From Parafrigoribacterium_A soli (GTDB lineage Bacteria > Actinomycetota > Actinomycetes > Actinomycetales > Microbacteriaceae), in assembly GCF_040227235.1 (NCBI RefSeq), contig NZ_JBELNZ010000001.1, positions 434,001 through 498,000 of the forward strand: a stretch of DNA of 64,000 bases, read 5' to 3'. The translations under genes and the position numbers were made by a program. Of this stretch, positions 50,704-60,187 are shown one piece after another. The notes beneath the pieces were generated by a model. It saw only the letters and a program-made list of their open reading frames with translations. It ran no database searches and was not told where the DNA came from. The stretch's first letter is position 1. Every line of letters starts with the position of its first letter.

Positions 50704-51924
50704 TTACTTTGCCACGTACTTTCCGGCACCGATCTCGCGGTCCCACTTGTCGAACGCCTTCACCAGGTTGTCTGGTGTGAGCGGGGTTGCCTTCGGCATC
50801 TTCTCGATCAGCGGATCGAACCAGTCGCGACCGTACTTGGCGATGACCTCCTGGCTGGCCTTCGGCGCCTTGGCGAGCGTCGCGCCCTTGACCGAAGGAC
50901 CGGGGTAGAAGTAGCCGGAGTCGTACGCCATGGCGTTGATCTTCGGTGTGAGCATGTACTGCAGCAGCAGCAGGGTTGCGGAGAGCTTGTCTGCCGACTG
51001 GCCCTTCGGAACCACCGCGTAGTGCGCATCCGTCACCCAGGTGAACTTCTTGAACGCTGCGGCCTTGATCGTGTTCGGTTCCTGCTCGAGCGCGCGCGGG
51101 TTGATGTCCCAACCGGTGGTGGTCGGGATCAGTCCCCACGAGCCGTCGGCCACATTGGTGATGACCTGACCGGTGCCCGTCGGGTAGTTGTCGACGTACT
51201 GGCCGAGGTCCTTCAGGTAGGCCCAGGTCTTGTCCCAGCCGTTGATCGGGTCACTCGGGTCCTTGTCGCCGAGGATGTACGGCAGGCCCATGAGGAAGGT
51301 GCGGCCGGGTCCGGAGTTTGCCGGACGCGCGTAGCCGAACTTGCCGGGGTGCGCCTTGGCCCAGGCGAGGAGGCTCGCCGCGTCGGTCGGAACGTCCTTC
51401 ACCATGTCGGGGTTGTACTGCAGCAGCGGTCCGGAGGGGTAGTACGTCGTGACGACACCGTATCCATCGGCGAGGTCCTGCATCTTCTGCGCCGGGTCGA
51501 TGTAGTTCTTCATGTTAGACAGGCGGTCGCCATACTTCTTGACGAGCGGAACCCACAGGTTCTGACCGATTCCGGCGGAGAGTCCGTCTGTACCGGTCAT
51601 GACGAGGTCGACGGTGATGTTGCCGCTGTCGACCTGCGGCTTGATGTTGCCGACGAGGTCCGGTGCACCGGCGCTCTCCCACGTGACAGAGGAAATGATG
51701 TCGGGGTGGTCCTTCACGTACTGGTCAACCATCGGCCCGGTGAGCTTCTGGTTTCCCGCAACGTCAAGGATGTGCAGGGCGACGGGCGCTGATGGCTTTG
51801 CCGGTACGTCACTGGCCTTGTTGGCCGGCTTTGCTGGTGCTGAGTTTGGTGCTGTGCATCCTGTGATCGCGAGTGCGAGCACGGCGACGGCAGAGACCAC
51901 AGCGGTCTTCGTACTTAATCGCAT
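50704..51924 (-). CDS. ABC transporter substrate-binding lipoprotein
   Basis: 406 residues from ATG 51924 (AAAGGA upstream). The signal peptide ends in a lipobox (LAITGC, Cys23), so it is anchored outside the membrane. The mature protein has an extracellular solute-binding fold with PSAPVALHILDVAGNQKLTGPMV at its start. It feeds the permeases and ATPase encoded right after. The LacI-type regulator gene ends 32 bases upstream, suggesting one transcription unit regulator -> importer -> enzymes. Confidence 0.93.
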   Translation of the reverse strand: MRLSTKTAVVSAVAVLALAITGCTAPNSAPAKPANKASDVPAKPSAPVALHILDVAGNQKLTGPMVDQYVKDHPDIISSVTWESAGAPDLVGNIKPQVDSGNITVDLVMTGTDGLSAGIGQNLWVPLVKKYGDRLSNMKNYIDPAQKMQDLADGYGVVTTYYPSGPLLQYNPDMVKDVPTDAASLLAWAKAHPGKFGYARPANSGPGRTFLMGLPYILGDKDPSDPINGWDKTWAYLKDLGQYVDNYPTGTGQVITNVADGSWGLIPTTTGWDINPRALEQEPNTIKAAAFKKFTWVTDAHYAVVPKGQSADKLSATLLLLQYMLTPKINAMAYDSGYFYPGPSVKGATLAKAPKASQEVIAKYGRDWFDPLIEKMPKATPLTPDNLVKAFDKWDREIGAGKYVAK

Positions 51925-51956
51925 GTCGTGTTCCTTTCTCTCGGTTCGACTGAACA

Positions 51957-52994
51957 TCAACGTCCAGAAGCTTTCTCGTTCACGGCGAGAGCCGCTTCCC
52001 CCTGTGAGTTCCCCACGACTCCGGATGACTGCCTCACGACGAGCTCCGTGGGGAGCTGGACAGGGGCCGAGCTCGGCGCGCCGTCCCCATCGAGGATGTC
52101 GAGAAGCGCATCCACGCTCATCCGACCCATCTGCACCCGTGGCAGGTCGACGGTGGTGAGGTTCGGCCAGACAAAAGTGGACACGGCGACGTTGTCGAAG
52201 CCCGTGACGCTCATGTCGTAGGGCGCGGAGAGTCCACGCTGCCGAAGTCGGTCGATCAGCCCGAGCGCCATGATGTCGTTGTACGCGACTACCGCCGTGG
52301 CGCCGCTCGCGATGGCCAGGTCACCCGCGTGCACGCCGCCGGAGAAGAAGGGGGCGAAGTTGCCGAGCTCGATGAGGTCGAGCTCGATGCCGTTCGCTTC
52401 GAACTCGCGGAATGCCGTCGCGCGCTCGTTGCTCGACCAGGAGCGCAGCGGGCCTGCAGCGTACGCGATGGAGCGGTGCCCGAGGGCGATGAGGTGACTC
52501 ATCACCAGGCGCAGCCCGCCGCCGTTGTCAAAGGTGATCGACGGGATCGTGCTCAGCGCGCGGTTGGCGAGAACGAGCGGCGTCTCCTTGGCGAGCTCGG
52601 CGATCTCCTCGTCCGTTGCTCGCGATGAGCAGAGGATGACGCCATCGACCTGCTTGGTGAGGCTGCGCACGACCTCGGTCTCGACTGTCGGATCCTCGTC
52701 GGTGTCCGCGACGAACACGGCATAGCCCGCGGCCCTGGCCCTGGCCTGCACTCCCTTGCAGACGGAGCCGAAGAACGGGTTCTCGAGGTCGGGCACCACG
52801 AGGCCGAAGCTGTGCTTCCTGCCGGTGATGAGCGAGCGCGCGTTGTTGTTGACGCGGTAGCCCATGCGATCGGCGGTGGCCTGAACGTGGAGTCTCGTCG
52901 CCGCTGCGACCTGATCGGGCGATGCGAGAGCGCGCGACACCGTCGAGATCGAAACACCGGCCTCGCGAGCGACGTCGCGGATCGTTACAGCCAT
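51957..52994 (-). CDS. LacI-family transcriptional regulator of the acid-sugar cluster
   Basis: 345 residues from ATG 52994, chosen because AGGTGG lies upstream and the helix-turn-helix then begins at residue 3 (VTIRDVAREAGVSISTVSRAL). The rest is a periplasmic-binding-protein-like ligand domain with VPDLENPFFGSVCKG and VTGFDNVAVSTF. It precedes the importer operon on the same strand and faces uxaC across a 237-base divergent region with a palindrome. It probably senses an acid-sugar intermediate and represses both arms. Confidence 0.95.
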   Translation of the reverse strand: MAVTIRDVAREAGVSISTVSRALASPDQVAAATRLHVQATADRMGYRVNNNARSLITGRKHSFGLVVPDLENPFFGSVCKGVQARARAAGYAVFVADTDEDPTVETEVVRSLTKQVDGVILCSSRATDEEIAELAKETPLVLANRALSTIPSITFDNGGGLRLVMSHLIALGHRSIAYAAGPLRSWSSNERATAFREFEANGIELDLIELGNFAPFFSGGVHAGDLAIASGATAVVAYNDIMALGLIDRLRQRGLSAPYDMSVTGFDNVAVSTFVWPNLTTVDLPRVQMGRMSVDALLDILDGDGAPSSAPVQLPTELVVRQSSGVVGNSQGEAALAVNEKASGR

Positions 52995-53192
52995 GCTCAC
53001 ACCACCTCGTGCGGAATCGGACGGCACACCCGTGCCTCGTGTAGGACATTCTGCAAACCTTTTCAGTGTTTCGTCAAGTGGCAATCCAGGATCGTTGCGA
53101 GATCGCCCCATCCGGCCGAAGAACGACGTGACTTTCCCTTTATTCAGGGGTTATAGTTGCGTCCGAGCGGCACATCGTTTTCGGGAACGGAC

Positions 53193-53217
53193 TGAAACAC
53201 TGCTCAAACTTGTTTCA
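53193..53217. promoter_or_regulatory. Palindrome upstream of uxaC, candidate LacI-type operator
   Basis: TGAAACA and TGTTTCA face each other across 11 bases, ending four bases before the AGGAGG of uxaC. A related half site, CAGTGTTTC, lies nearer the regulator at 53064-53072. Binding here would block the plus-strand genes. Confidence 0.5.
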
Positions 53218-53231
53218 ATGAGGAGGCGATT

Positions 53232-54662
53232 GTGGCCACACGACCCTGGGTGCTGCACCCGGATCGAGCACTGCCGGCGGAGACGACTCAGCTCACCATC
53301 GCTCGCGAGGTGTACGCCGCGACGGCAGCGCTGCCGCTCGTCTCCATGCACGGACACATCGAGATCGATGCGATCCTGAACAACGAATCCTTCGGAGATC
53401 CGGCCGAACTCTTCGTCATCCCCGACCACTACCTCACCCGCATGCTCGTGTCGCAGGGCATCCCCGCCGAGCAACTCGGTGCGCCCTCCCTCGACCCCGA
53501 ACTGCGGGTCGAAACCGACCACAGGCTCATCTGGCGCACGGTCTGCGAGAACTGGAAGCTGTTCCGCGGCACCCCGAGCAGGTACTGGCTCGAGCACGAG
53601 CTCGTCGAGGTGTTCGGGGCGACCGTCGAACCGTCCGCCGAAACGGCAGACGAACTGTACGACCACCTTCTGGAGACGCTCGCGAGGCCCGAGTTCCACA
53701 TCCGCCCTCTCTTCGACCGCTTCAACATCGAGATCCTCAGCACGACCGACGCCCCGGATGCCGACCTCGCCTCCCACGCGAAGCTCGCGGCAGAGGGCTG
53801 GGGCAACCGAGTCGTGCCGACGTTCAGGCCCGATGCGATGTTCTACCCCGACCGCGCCGGCTGGGCGGACGACCTTCGCGGGCTCTCCGCAGCGAGCGGC
53901 ATCGAGGTCGACGACTACGCGAGCTTCCTCGAGGCGCTTCGTCAGCGCCGCGCGGCCTTCGCGGCGGCCGGAGCGCGCGCGAGCGACCACGGCCACCTCT
54001 TGGCCGACACGACTCCGCTGCCCGCCGCCGAGGCCCAGCGCATCTTCGACGCGGCATTGCACGGTCCGCTCGACGCGGCCACGGCATCAGCATTCGCCGC
54101 CAACATGCTGTTCGAGACGGCGAGGATGTCGCTCGACGACGGGCTGGTTATGCAGCTGCACCCTGGCGTGTTGCGCGACCACTCCTCCACCGCGCTCGAC
54201 CGCTACGGACACAACGTCGGTTTCGACATCCCCGTGCGCATCGAATTCACCCGGGCCCTCAAGCCGCTGCTCGATGCCTTCGGGCACGACCCGCGATTTC
54301 GCATGGTGCTGTTCACCGTCGACGAGACGAGCTACTCGAGGGAGCTGGCTCCGATCGCGGGCGCGTACCCCTCGGTGCGGCTGGGCGCCCCGTGGTGGTT
54401 CCTCGATTCGCCGGCGGGCATGGCGCGGTTCAGGGAACTGACCACCGAGACCGCCGGCTTCTACAACACGAGCGGCTTCGTCGACGACACCCGCGCGTTC
54501 GCCTCCATCCCGGCGAGGCACGACCTGGCCAGGCGCATCGATGCGGGCTTCCTCGCGAAACTCGTCGCGGAGCACCGGCTCGGCCTCGACGAGGCCATCG
54601 AGACTGCGATCGACCTCAGCTACACCCTGCCGCTGCAGACCTACGCACCGCGCGGTCGCTGA
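53232..54662 (+). CDS. uxaC: Uronate isomerase (glucuronate/galacturonate isomerase)
   Basis: 476 residues from GTG 53232 with AGGAGG ahead. The amidohydrolase-related fold has the metal-binding HGH in SMHGHIEIDAILNN (His40, His42), the C-terminal WWFLDSPAGMARF and DTRAFASIPARHDLARR, typical of UxaC. It converts D-glucuronate to D-fructuronate or D-galacturonate to D-tagaturonate. First gene of the plus-strand arm; 21 bases separate it from manD. Confidence 0.95.
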   Translation: MATRPWVLHPDRALPAETTQLTIAREVYAATAALPLVSMHGHIEIDAILNNESFGDPAELFVIPDHYLTRMLVSQGIPAEQLGAPSLDPELRVETDHRLIWRTVCENWKLFRGTPSRYWLEHELVEVFGATVEPSAETADELYDHLLETLARPEFHIRPLFDRFNIEILSTTDAPDADLASHAKLAAEGWGNRVVPTFRPDAMFYPDRAGWADDLRGLSAASGIEVDDYASFLEALRQRRAAFAAAGARASDHGHLLADTTPLPAAEAQRIFDAALHGPLDAATASAFAANMLFETARMSLDDGLVMQLHPGVLRDHSSTALDRYGHNVGFDIPVRIEFTRALKPLLDAFGHDPRFRMVLFTVDETSYSRELAPIAGAYPSVRLGAPWWFLDSPAGMARFRELTTETAGFYNTSGFVDDTRAFASIPARHDLARRIDAGFLAKLVAEHRLGLDEAIETAIDLSYTLPLQTYAPRGR

Positions 54663-54683
54663 CCAACTAAAGGAGACGACTCC

Positions 54684-55916
54684 ATGTCAACCATCGATCG
54701 CGTCGAGGTGCTGGTCACCAGCCCCGGCCGCAACTTCGTCACGCTCAGGATCACCACCTCGGATGGCGTCACCGGCCTCGGCGACGCCACCCTCAACGGC
54801 CGCGAGCTCTCCGTGGTCGCCTATCTGAAGGAACACGTCGTTCCCCTTCTGATCGGCCGCGACCCGCAGAAGATCGAAGACACCTGGCAGTACCTCTACC
54901 GCGGTGCGTACTGGCGGCGCGGCCCGGTCACGATGGCCGCGATCGCCGCCGTCGACGTGGCGCTCTGGGACATCAAGGGCAAGGTCGCGGGTCTGCCCGT
55001 CTACCAGCTGCTGGGCGGTGCGTCCCGCACCGGCGCGCTCGCCTACGGCCACGCATCCGGCTCTGACCTGCCGTCGCTGTTCACCTCGATTCGCAACCAC
55101 CTCGATCAGGGTTTCAAGGCGATTCGCGTGCAGACCGCCGTTCCGGGCCTCGGTCAGGTCTACGGCGTCGCCACGAACCAGAAACCCGGCGAGCGCTACG
55201 ACTACGAGCCGGCCAAGCGCACCGAGGTGCCCACCGAGGAGGAGTGGGACAGTCGCGCCTACCTGCACCACATCCCCACCGTGTTCGCCGCCGTGCGCGA
55301 GGAGTTCGGCTACGACATCCCGCTGCTGCACGATGGGCACCACCGGCTCACGCCGAATCAGGCCGCCATCCTCGGCAAGTCGCTCGAGCCATACGACCTG
55401 TTCTGGCTCGAGGACTGCACGCCGGGTGAGAACCAGGAGGGGCTGCGGCGCGTTCGCTCGCAGACCACCACGCCGCTCGCGATCGGCGAGATCTTCAACA
55501 CGGTGTTCGACTACCAGACGCTCATCACCGAGCAGCTCATCGACTACGTGCGCAGCGCCGTCACCCACACCGGCGGCATCAGCGCGCTCAAGAAGATCAT
55601 GGACTTCGCCGCCGTCTACCAGATCAAGTCGGGCTTCCACGGCCCCACCGACATCTCGCCCGTGGGCCAGGCAGCCGCTCTGCACCTCGACCTCGCCATC
55701 CACAACTTCGGCATTCAGGAGTACATGAAGCACTCGGATGACACCCTGAACGTCTTCAAGACGAGCTATACATTTGAGAACGGCCTGCTGCACCCCGGCG
55801 AGAACCCCGGTCTCGGAGTGGACTACGACGACGATCTTGCGGCATCCTTTGAGTACACGCCCGCCTATCTGCCGGTGAATCGCCTGAAGCTCGACGGCAC
55901 CATCCACGACTGGTAA
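54684..55916 (+). CDS. manD: D-mannonate dehydratase, enolase superfamily (ManD)
   Basis: 410 residues. The ManD pattern includes RGAYWRRGPVTMAAIAAVDV, RVQTAVPGLGQVYGV, then LLHDGHHRLTPNQA, WLEDCTPGENQEG, AIGEIFNTVFDYQ and SGFHGPTDISPVG: metal ligands Asp, Glu, Glu plus the tyrosine/arginine region. ManD-family members dehydrate D-mannonate (some D-gluconate) to 2-keto-3-deoxygluconate. This replaces UxuA in the pathway. It lies between uxaC and the aldolase, matching its place in the route. The family contains low-activity members, so kinetics remain unknown. Confidence 0.93.
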   Translation: MSTIDRVEVLVTSPGRNFVTLRITTSDGVTGLGDATLNGRELSVVAYLKEHVVPLLIGRDPQKIEDTWQYLYRGAYWRRGPVTMAAIAAVDVALWDIKGKVAGLPVYQLLGGASRTGALAYGHASGSDLPSLFTSIRNHLDQGFKAIRVQTAVPGLGQVYGVATNQKPGERYDYEPAKRTEVPTEEEWDSRAYLHHIPTVFAAVREEFGYDIPLLHDGHHRLTPNQAAILGKSLEPYDLFWLEDCTPGENQEGLRRVRSQTTTPLAIGEIFNTVFDYQTLITEQLIDYVRSAVTHTGGISALKKIMDFAAVYQIKSGFHGPTDISPVGQAAALHLDLAIHNFGIQEYMKHSDDTLNVFKTSYTFENGLLHPGENPGLGVDYDDDLAASFEYTPAYLPVNRLKLDGTIHDW

Positions 55917-55936
55917 AGGCACGACGAGGAGCACCC

Positions 55937-56587
55937 ATGACCGAACACCAGCGACTCACGCCCTCGGCACTGCTCCAGGCGCATCCGATCATCGCCGTGC
56001 TGCGAGCGCGCGACGCCGCCGACTACGCGCCCGTGATCGACGTGCTGGCCGAGAACGGCGTGCGCTCGATGGAATTGACCCTCAGCACCCCGAACACCTT
56101 CGGGCACCTCCCTGCGATCGTCGCGAGGGGTGGGGCGGATGTCGAGGTCGGCCTCGGCACGATCACCACGGTCGACGAGGCCCAGCGTGCGATTGACGCG
56201 GGGGCCCGCTACCTCGTGACGCCCATCCTGAACACCGCGGTGATCGAACTCGGCGTCGCCGCGGGCGTTCCGGTGTTTCCCGGGGGTCTCACCCCCACGG
56301 AACTGTTCACGGCCTGGCAGGCCGGAGCAACCGCCGTGAAGCTCTTCCCGGCCGAGACCGTGGGTCCGCAGTACGGTTCGCACCTGCGCGGACCCTTCCC
56401 CGAGCTGCAATTCGTGCCGTCGGGAGGCATCACCCTCGCCGACATCCCGCGCTGGCTCGGCGCCGGCGCGGTCGCTGTGAGCCTCGGCGGTCCACTCGTC
56501 GGTGATGCGCTCAAGGGCGGGTCACTCACGGAGCTCGCCGCCCGTGCCCGGTCGGCCGTCGAGGTCGCTCGGGAGGCACGGGCATGA
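55937..56587 (+). CDS. eda: KDPG aldolase (2-keto-3-deoxy-6-phosphogluconate aldolase)
   Basis: 216 residues. The Schiff-base lysine is Lys135 (ATAVKLFPAE) and the catalytic glutamate Glu46 (SMELTLSTPN); the phosphate-binding FVPSGGI follows. It splits KDPG into pyruvate and glyceraldehyde-3-phosphate. It is encoded 20 bases after manD and its stop overlaps the KDG kinase start by four bases, so supply and use of KDPG are coupled. Some homologues also act on KDPGal. Confidence 0.95.
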   Translation: MTEHQRLTPSALLQAHPIIAVLRARDAADYAPVIDVLAENGVRSMELTLSTPNTFGHLPAIVARGGADVEVGLGTITTVDEAQRAIDAGARYLVTPILNTAVIELGVAAGVPVFPGGLTPTELFTAWQAGATAVKLFPAETVGPQYGSHLRGPFPELQFVPSGGITLADIPRWLGAGAVAVSLGGPLVGDALKGGSLTELAARARSAVEVAREARA

Positions 56588-57528
56588 GCGGTGTCGTCAC
56601 CCTCGGCGAGACCATGGCGCTCATGGCCGCCAGCGGGGTCGGACCGCTGCAGCACGAGCGCAGCATGACGCTCGGCGTTGGAGGATCTGAGAGCAACGTC
56701 GCGGTCGGTCTGAAGCGCCTCGGCGTCGACGTGACGTGGATCGGCAAGGTCGGAGCCGACTCACTCGGAGACCTGGTTCTCAGGGAGATCTCGGCGGAGG
56801 GCATCCGGGTGATCGCTGCGCGCGACCCCGAGGTGCCCACCTCGCTCATGATCAAGGAACGCCGCACCGCAAACGACACGCACGTCTGGTACTACCGCCG
56901 GGGCACGGCGGGCGGGCGGCTGCGCTCCGACGAGTTCGATCCCGCGGTGATCCGTGAGGCATCGCTGCTGCACCTCACCGGCATCTCCCCCGCGCTCTCC
57001 GACGGCATGGCCGAAACGGTCTCCGAAGCGATCCGGGTGGCCAAGGAGGCCGGCGTCGCCATCTCCTTCGACCTGAACTTCCGCGGCAAGCTCTGGTCGC
57101 GTGAGCAGGCGCGCGAGGCCTACCGGCGCATCATCCCCCAGGCCGACATCGTGTTCGCCGGCGATGACGAGGCCGCAATCGCCGTCGGTGCGGCCGATTC
57201 CGCGTCGGAGCTCGCTCGGCGAATCGTCGACCTCGGAGCTCGCGAGGCCGTCATCAAGCTCGGTGCGCACGGAGCGCTCGCCCTCGTCGACGGCCGCGAG
57301 CATCTGCGGGACGCGGTGAAGATCACACCCGTGGACACCGTCGGCGCCGGCGACGCCTTCGTCGCGGGCTACCTCGCCGAATACCTCCTCGACGCGGATG
57401 TCGACACCCGCCTGGCGACGGCGGTCACCACGGGCGCATACGCCTGCCTCGTTCCCGGAGACTGGGAGGGTGCTCCCCGCCGCCACGAACTCGCACTCCT
57501 GAACGGCGCCGAGCCGGTCAGTCGGTAG
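56584..57528 (+). CDS. kdgK: 2-keto-3-deoxygluconate kinase (PfkB family)
   Basis: 314 residues. PfkB-family markers: N-terminal GVGGSESNVAVGLKRLG, the sugar-site GKVGADSLGD, and C-terminal DTVGAGDAFVAGYLAEYL with the catalytic aspartate of GAGD. It phosphorylates KDG to KDPG for the aldolase encoded immediately before it. The ATG overlaps the aldolase stop (ATGA). PfkB specificity is set by context here. Confidence 0.93.
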   Translation: MSGVVTLGETMALMAASGVGPLQHERSMTLGVGGSESNVAVGLKRLGVDVTWIGKVGADSLGDLVLREISAEGIRVIAARDPEVPTSLMIKERRTANDTHVWYYRRGTAGGRLRSDEFDPAVIREASLLHLTGISPALSDGMAETVSEAIRVAKEAGVAISFDLNFRGKLWSREQAREAYRRIIPQADIVFAGDDEAAIAVGAADSASELARRIVDLGAREAVIKLGAHGALALVDGREHLRDAVKITPVDTVGAGDAFVAGYLAEYLLDADVDTRLATAVTTGAYACLVPGDWEGAPRRHELALLNGAEPVSR

Positions 57529-57651
57529 GGGCCTACGCGCCCTGAACATCGAAGCTCGCCGTAACCGGCTTTGGTGTGCGGCGCGGTGGCCCTAGCCTGT
57601 AAGAGCGGAATGTTCCGCACCCCCAACAGCTCGAACCTCCGAGGAGACCCC

Positions 57652-59115
57652 ATGCCAGATAACGCAACCGCCACCGCGAACATTGGTGTCGTCGGCCTCG
57701 CCGTCATGGGATCGAACCTCGCCCGCAACCTGGCAAGCCGCGAGGGCAACACCGTCGCCGTCTACAACCGCTCCCCCGAGCGCACCGAAGTGCTGCTCGC
57801 CGAGCATCCGGATGACGGCTTCGTCGCCTCGAAGTCCATCGAGGAGTTCGCGGCGTCGCTCACGAAGCCGCGCACCGCGATCATCATGGTGCAGGCGGGC
57901 AAGGGCACGGATGCGGTCATCGACCAGCTCTCCGCGGTCTTCGAGCCGGGCGACATCATCGTCGACGGCGGCAACGCGAACTTCCACGACACCATCCGCA
58001 GGGAGAAGGCGCTTCGCGAGAAAGGCCTGAACTTCGTCGGCGCCGGCATCTCTGGTGGCGAGGAGGGCGCTCTCAAAGGACCGAGCATCATGCCCGGTGG
58101 CTCGGTCGAGGCCTACAAGACCCTGGGCCCGATCCTCGAGTCGATCGCCGCGGTGGTCGACGGCGTGCCCTGCGTCACCCACATCGGCACCGACGGCGCC
58201 GGCCACTTCGTCAAGATGATCCACAACGGCATCGAGTACGCCGACATGCAGCTCATCGCCGAGGCCTACGACCTGCTGCGCAACGTCTCCGGGCACGAGC
58301 CCGCGGCCATCGCTGACGTCTTCGAGACCTGGAATTCGGGCGATCTCGAGTCATACCTCATCGAGATCACCGCCGAGGTGCTCAGGCAGGTGGATGCGAA
58401 GACCGGCAAGCCCTTCGTCGACATCGTGCTCGACCAGGCCGGGTCCAAGGGCACGGGAGTCTGGACCGTGCAGAACGCGCTCGACCTCGGCGTTCCGGTG
58501 GGCGGCATCGCGGAGGCGGTCTTCGCCCGCGCGGTCTCGAGCCACCCCGAGCAGCGCGAGGCCGTGCAGGCCATCGTCGAGTCGCGTCCGGATGTCGTCA
58601 CCCCCGACCCCGCCAACTCCTTCGAGGATGACGTGCGCGCCGCGCTCTACGCGTCCAAGGTCGTCGCGTACGCGCAGGGCTTCGATGCGATCATCGCCGG
58701 AGCCGAGAAGTACGGCTGGGAGATCGACAAGGGCGCGGTCGCCACGATCTGGCGCGGCGGCTGCATCATCCGCGCGCAGTTCCTCAACCGCATCGTCGAG
58801 GCCTACGCCAACGACGCGTCCATCCCCTCGCTGCTGGTCGACCCGTACTTCGCGAAGGCAGTGAAGGAGGGCGAGGCGGCCTGGCGCCGCGTCGTGTCGA
58901 CGGCGGCACTGTCCGGCATCCCGATCCCCGGATTCGGTGCCGCGCTCAGCTACTACGACTCCCTCGCCTCGAAGCGACTGCCCGCAGCTCTCGTGCAGGG
59001 TCAGCGCGACTTCTTCGGAGCGCACACCTACAAGCGCGTGGACGAGCCGGGCGTCTTCCACACTCTGTGGTCGGGCGACCGCAGCGAGATCGCCACGGAG
59101 CCCAGCACCCACTAG
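57652..59115 (+). CDS. gnd: 6-phosphogluconate dehydrogenase (decarboxylating)
   Basis: 487 residues from ATG 57652, GAGG ten bases upstream. N-terminal NADP loop GVVGLAVMGSNLARN with NRSPERT, catalytic segment GAGISGGEEGALKGPSIMPGG, the KMIHNGIEYADMQ region with the catalytic lysine, and a helical C-terminal domain ending in THxYKRVD-type sequence. It oxidises 6-phosphogluconate to ribulose-5-phosphate. Gluconokinase from the opposite arm makes its substrate, linking gluconate entry to the pentose phosphate pathway. Confidence 0.97.
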   Translation: MPDNATATANIGVVGLAVMGSNLARNLASREGNTVAVYNRSPERTEVLLAEHPDDGFVASKSIEEFAASLTKPRTAIIMVQAGKGTDAVIDQLSAVFEPGDIIVDGGNANFHDTIRREKALREKGLNFVGAGISGGEEGALKGPSIMPGGSVEAYKTLGPILESIAAVVDGVPCVTHIGTDGAGHFVKMIHNGIEYADMQLIAEAYDLLRNVSGHEPAAIADVFETWNSGDLESYLIEITAEVLRQVDAKTGKPFVDIVLDQAGSKGTGVWTVQNALDLGVPVGGIAEAVFARAVSSHPEQREAVQAIVESRPDVVTPDPANSFEDDVRAALYASKVVAYAQGFDAIIAGAEKYGWEIDKGAVATIWRGGCIIRAQFLNRIVEAYANDASIPSLLVDPYFAKAVKEGEAAWRRVVSTAALSGIPIPGFGAALSYYDSLASKRLPAALVQGQRDFFGAHTYKRVDEPGVFHTLWSGDRSEIATEPSTH

Positions 59116-59143
59116 TTCACCGGTCGCTGGGCTCGTCGAAGCG

Positions 59144-60145
59144 CTAGCGCGCGACGACGACCTTGCCGATGCTTCGACCCGACTCGACGAGCTCGTGCGC
59201 CCGGCGTAGGTTGTCCGGTGTGAACCCGTCGAGCCGGGTGGTGAGGGTGCTGACGACCCGACCCTCGTCGACCAGCCCCGCCACGGCATCCAGCAGGCGC
59301 CCCTGCTCGCCCATGTCGGGCGTCTCGAACTTGGCGCGGGTGAACATCCACTCCTGGTGCCAGGTGATGCTGGTCTGCACGAGCCGGGCGCTCTCGAGCC
59401 CGCTCGCTCCATCGATCGTCACGAGCTCGCCGAACGGGATGAGCAGCTCGGCGTAGGCGTTGAAGTGACTGGCCGTCTGTGGCGAGAAGATCCACTTCAC
59501 ACCGCCCGGCGCGACCTCGCGCACGGCGGCCACGAGGTCGCCGGAGTGATCGACGACGTGGTGGGCGCCCATCCTGGTTGCGAACTCGCGAGACTCGGGC
59601 CTGGATGCCGTGGCCACGATCGTCACGCCGGTCAGTTGTCGGGCCAGCTGCGTCAGGATCGACCCGACGCCACCAGCACCGCTCACGACGAGCAGCACGC
59701 CGGCGCTGTCCGCGTCGAGGCGCAGCTTCTCGAACAGCGACTCCCACGCCGTGATCGTCGTGAGGGGCAGCGCCGCCGCGGCCGCGAAATCGAGGGTCGA
59801 CGGCTTGTGGCCGACGATGCGCTCGTCGACAGCCTGGAACTCGGCGTTCGATCCCTCGCGGGTGATGTCTCCCGCGTAGTACACCTCGTCGCCGACGGCG
59901 AAGCGGGTCACCCCGGTGCCGACCGCCGCCACCGTGCCTGCCGCGTCGAAGCCGAAGCGCTTGGACTCGCCCGCGGGCAGTGCACGACGTCGCTTGGTGT
60001 CGACCGGATTCACCGAGACCGCCTCGACGCGCACGAGGAGATCGCGAGGCCGCAACTCGGGCAGCGGTACCTCGATCTGACTGAACGTCATCGGGTCGGC
60101 GATGGGTCCGGTCGAAGCAACGATGGCCGTCATGGCTGAAGTCAT
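59144..60145 (-). CDS. Zinc-independent medium-chain alcohol dehydrogenase/quinone-oxidoreductase family
   Basis: 333 residues from ATG 60145 (a second ATG follows at 60133, and a GTG at 60214 is possible). The N-terminal GroES-like domain has VRVEAVSVNPVDTKRR; the Rossmann loop is VSGAGGVGSILTQLARQL. No zinc-binding cysteine set is visible, so it belongs with quinone-reductase-like/ZADH proteins that reduce quinones or enals with NADPH. It is convergent with gnd, 28 bases apart. Substrate unknown. Confidence 0.88.
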   Translation of the reverse strand: MTSAMTAIVASTGPIADPMTFSQIEVPLPELRPRDLLVRVEAVSVNPVDTKRRRALPAGESKRFGFDAAGTVAAVGTGVTRFAVGDEVYYAGDITREGSNAEFQAVDERIVGHKPSTLDFAAAAALPLTTITAWESLFEKLRLDADSAGVLLVVSGAGGVGSILTQLARQLTGVTIVATASRPESREFATRMGAHHVVDHSGDLVAAVREVAPGGVKWIFSPQTASHFNAYAELLIPFGELVTIDGASGLESARLVQTSITWHQEWMFTRAKFETPDMGEQGRLLDAVAGLVDEGRVVSTLTTRLDGFTPDNLRRAHELVESGRSIGKVVVAR

Positions 60146-60187
60146 GTCGAGTGCAACTTCGCGGGTTTCGAAGCCATTCCCTGCATG

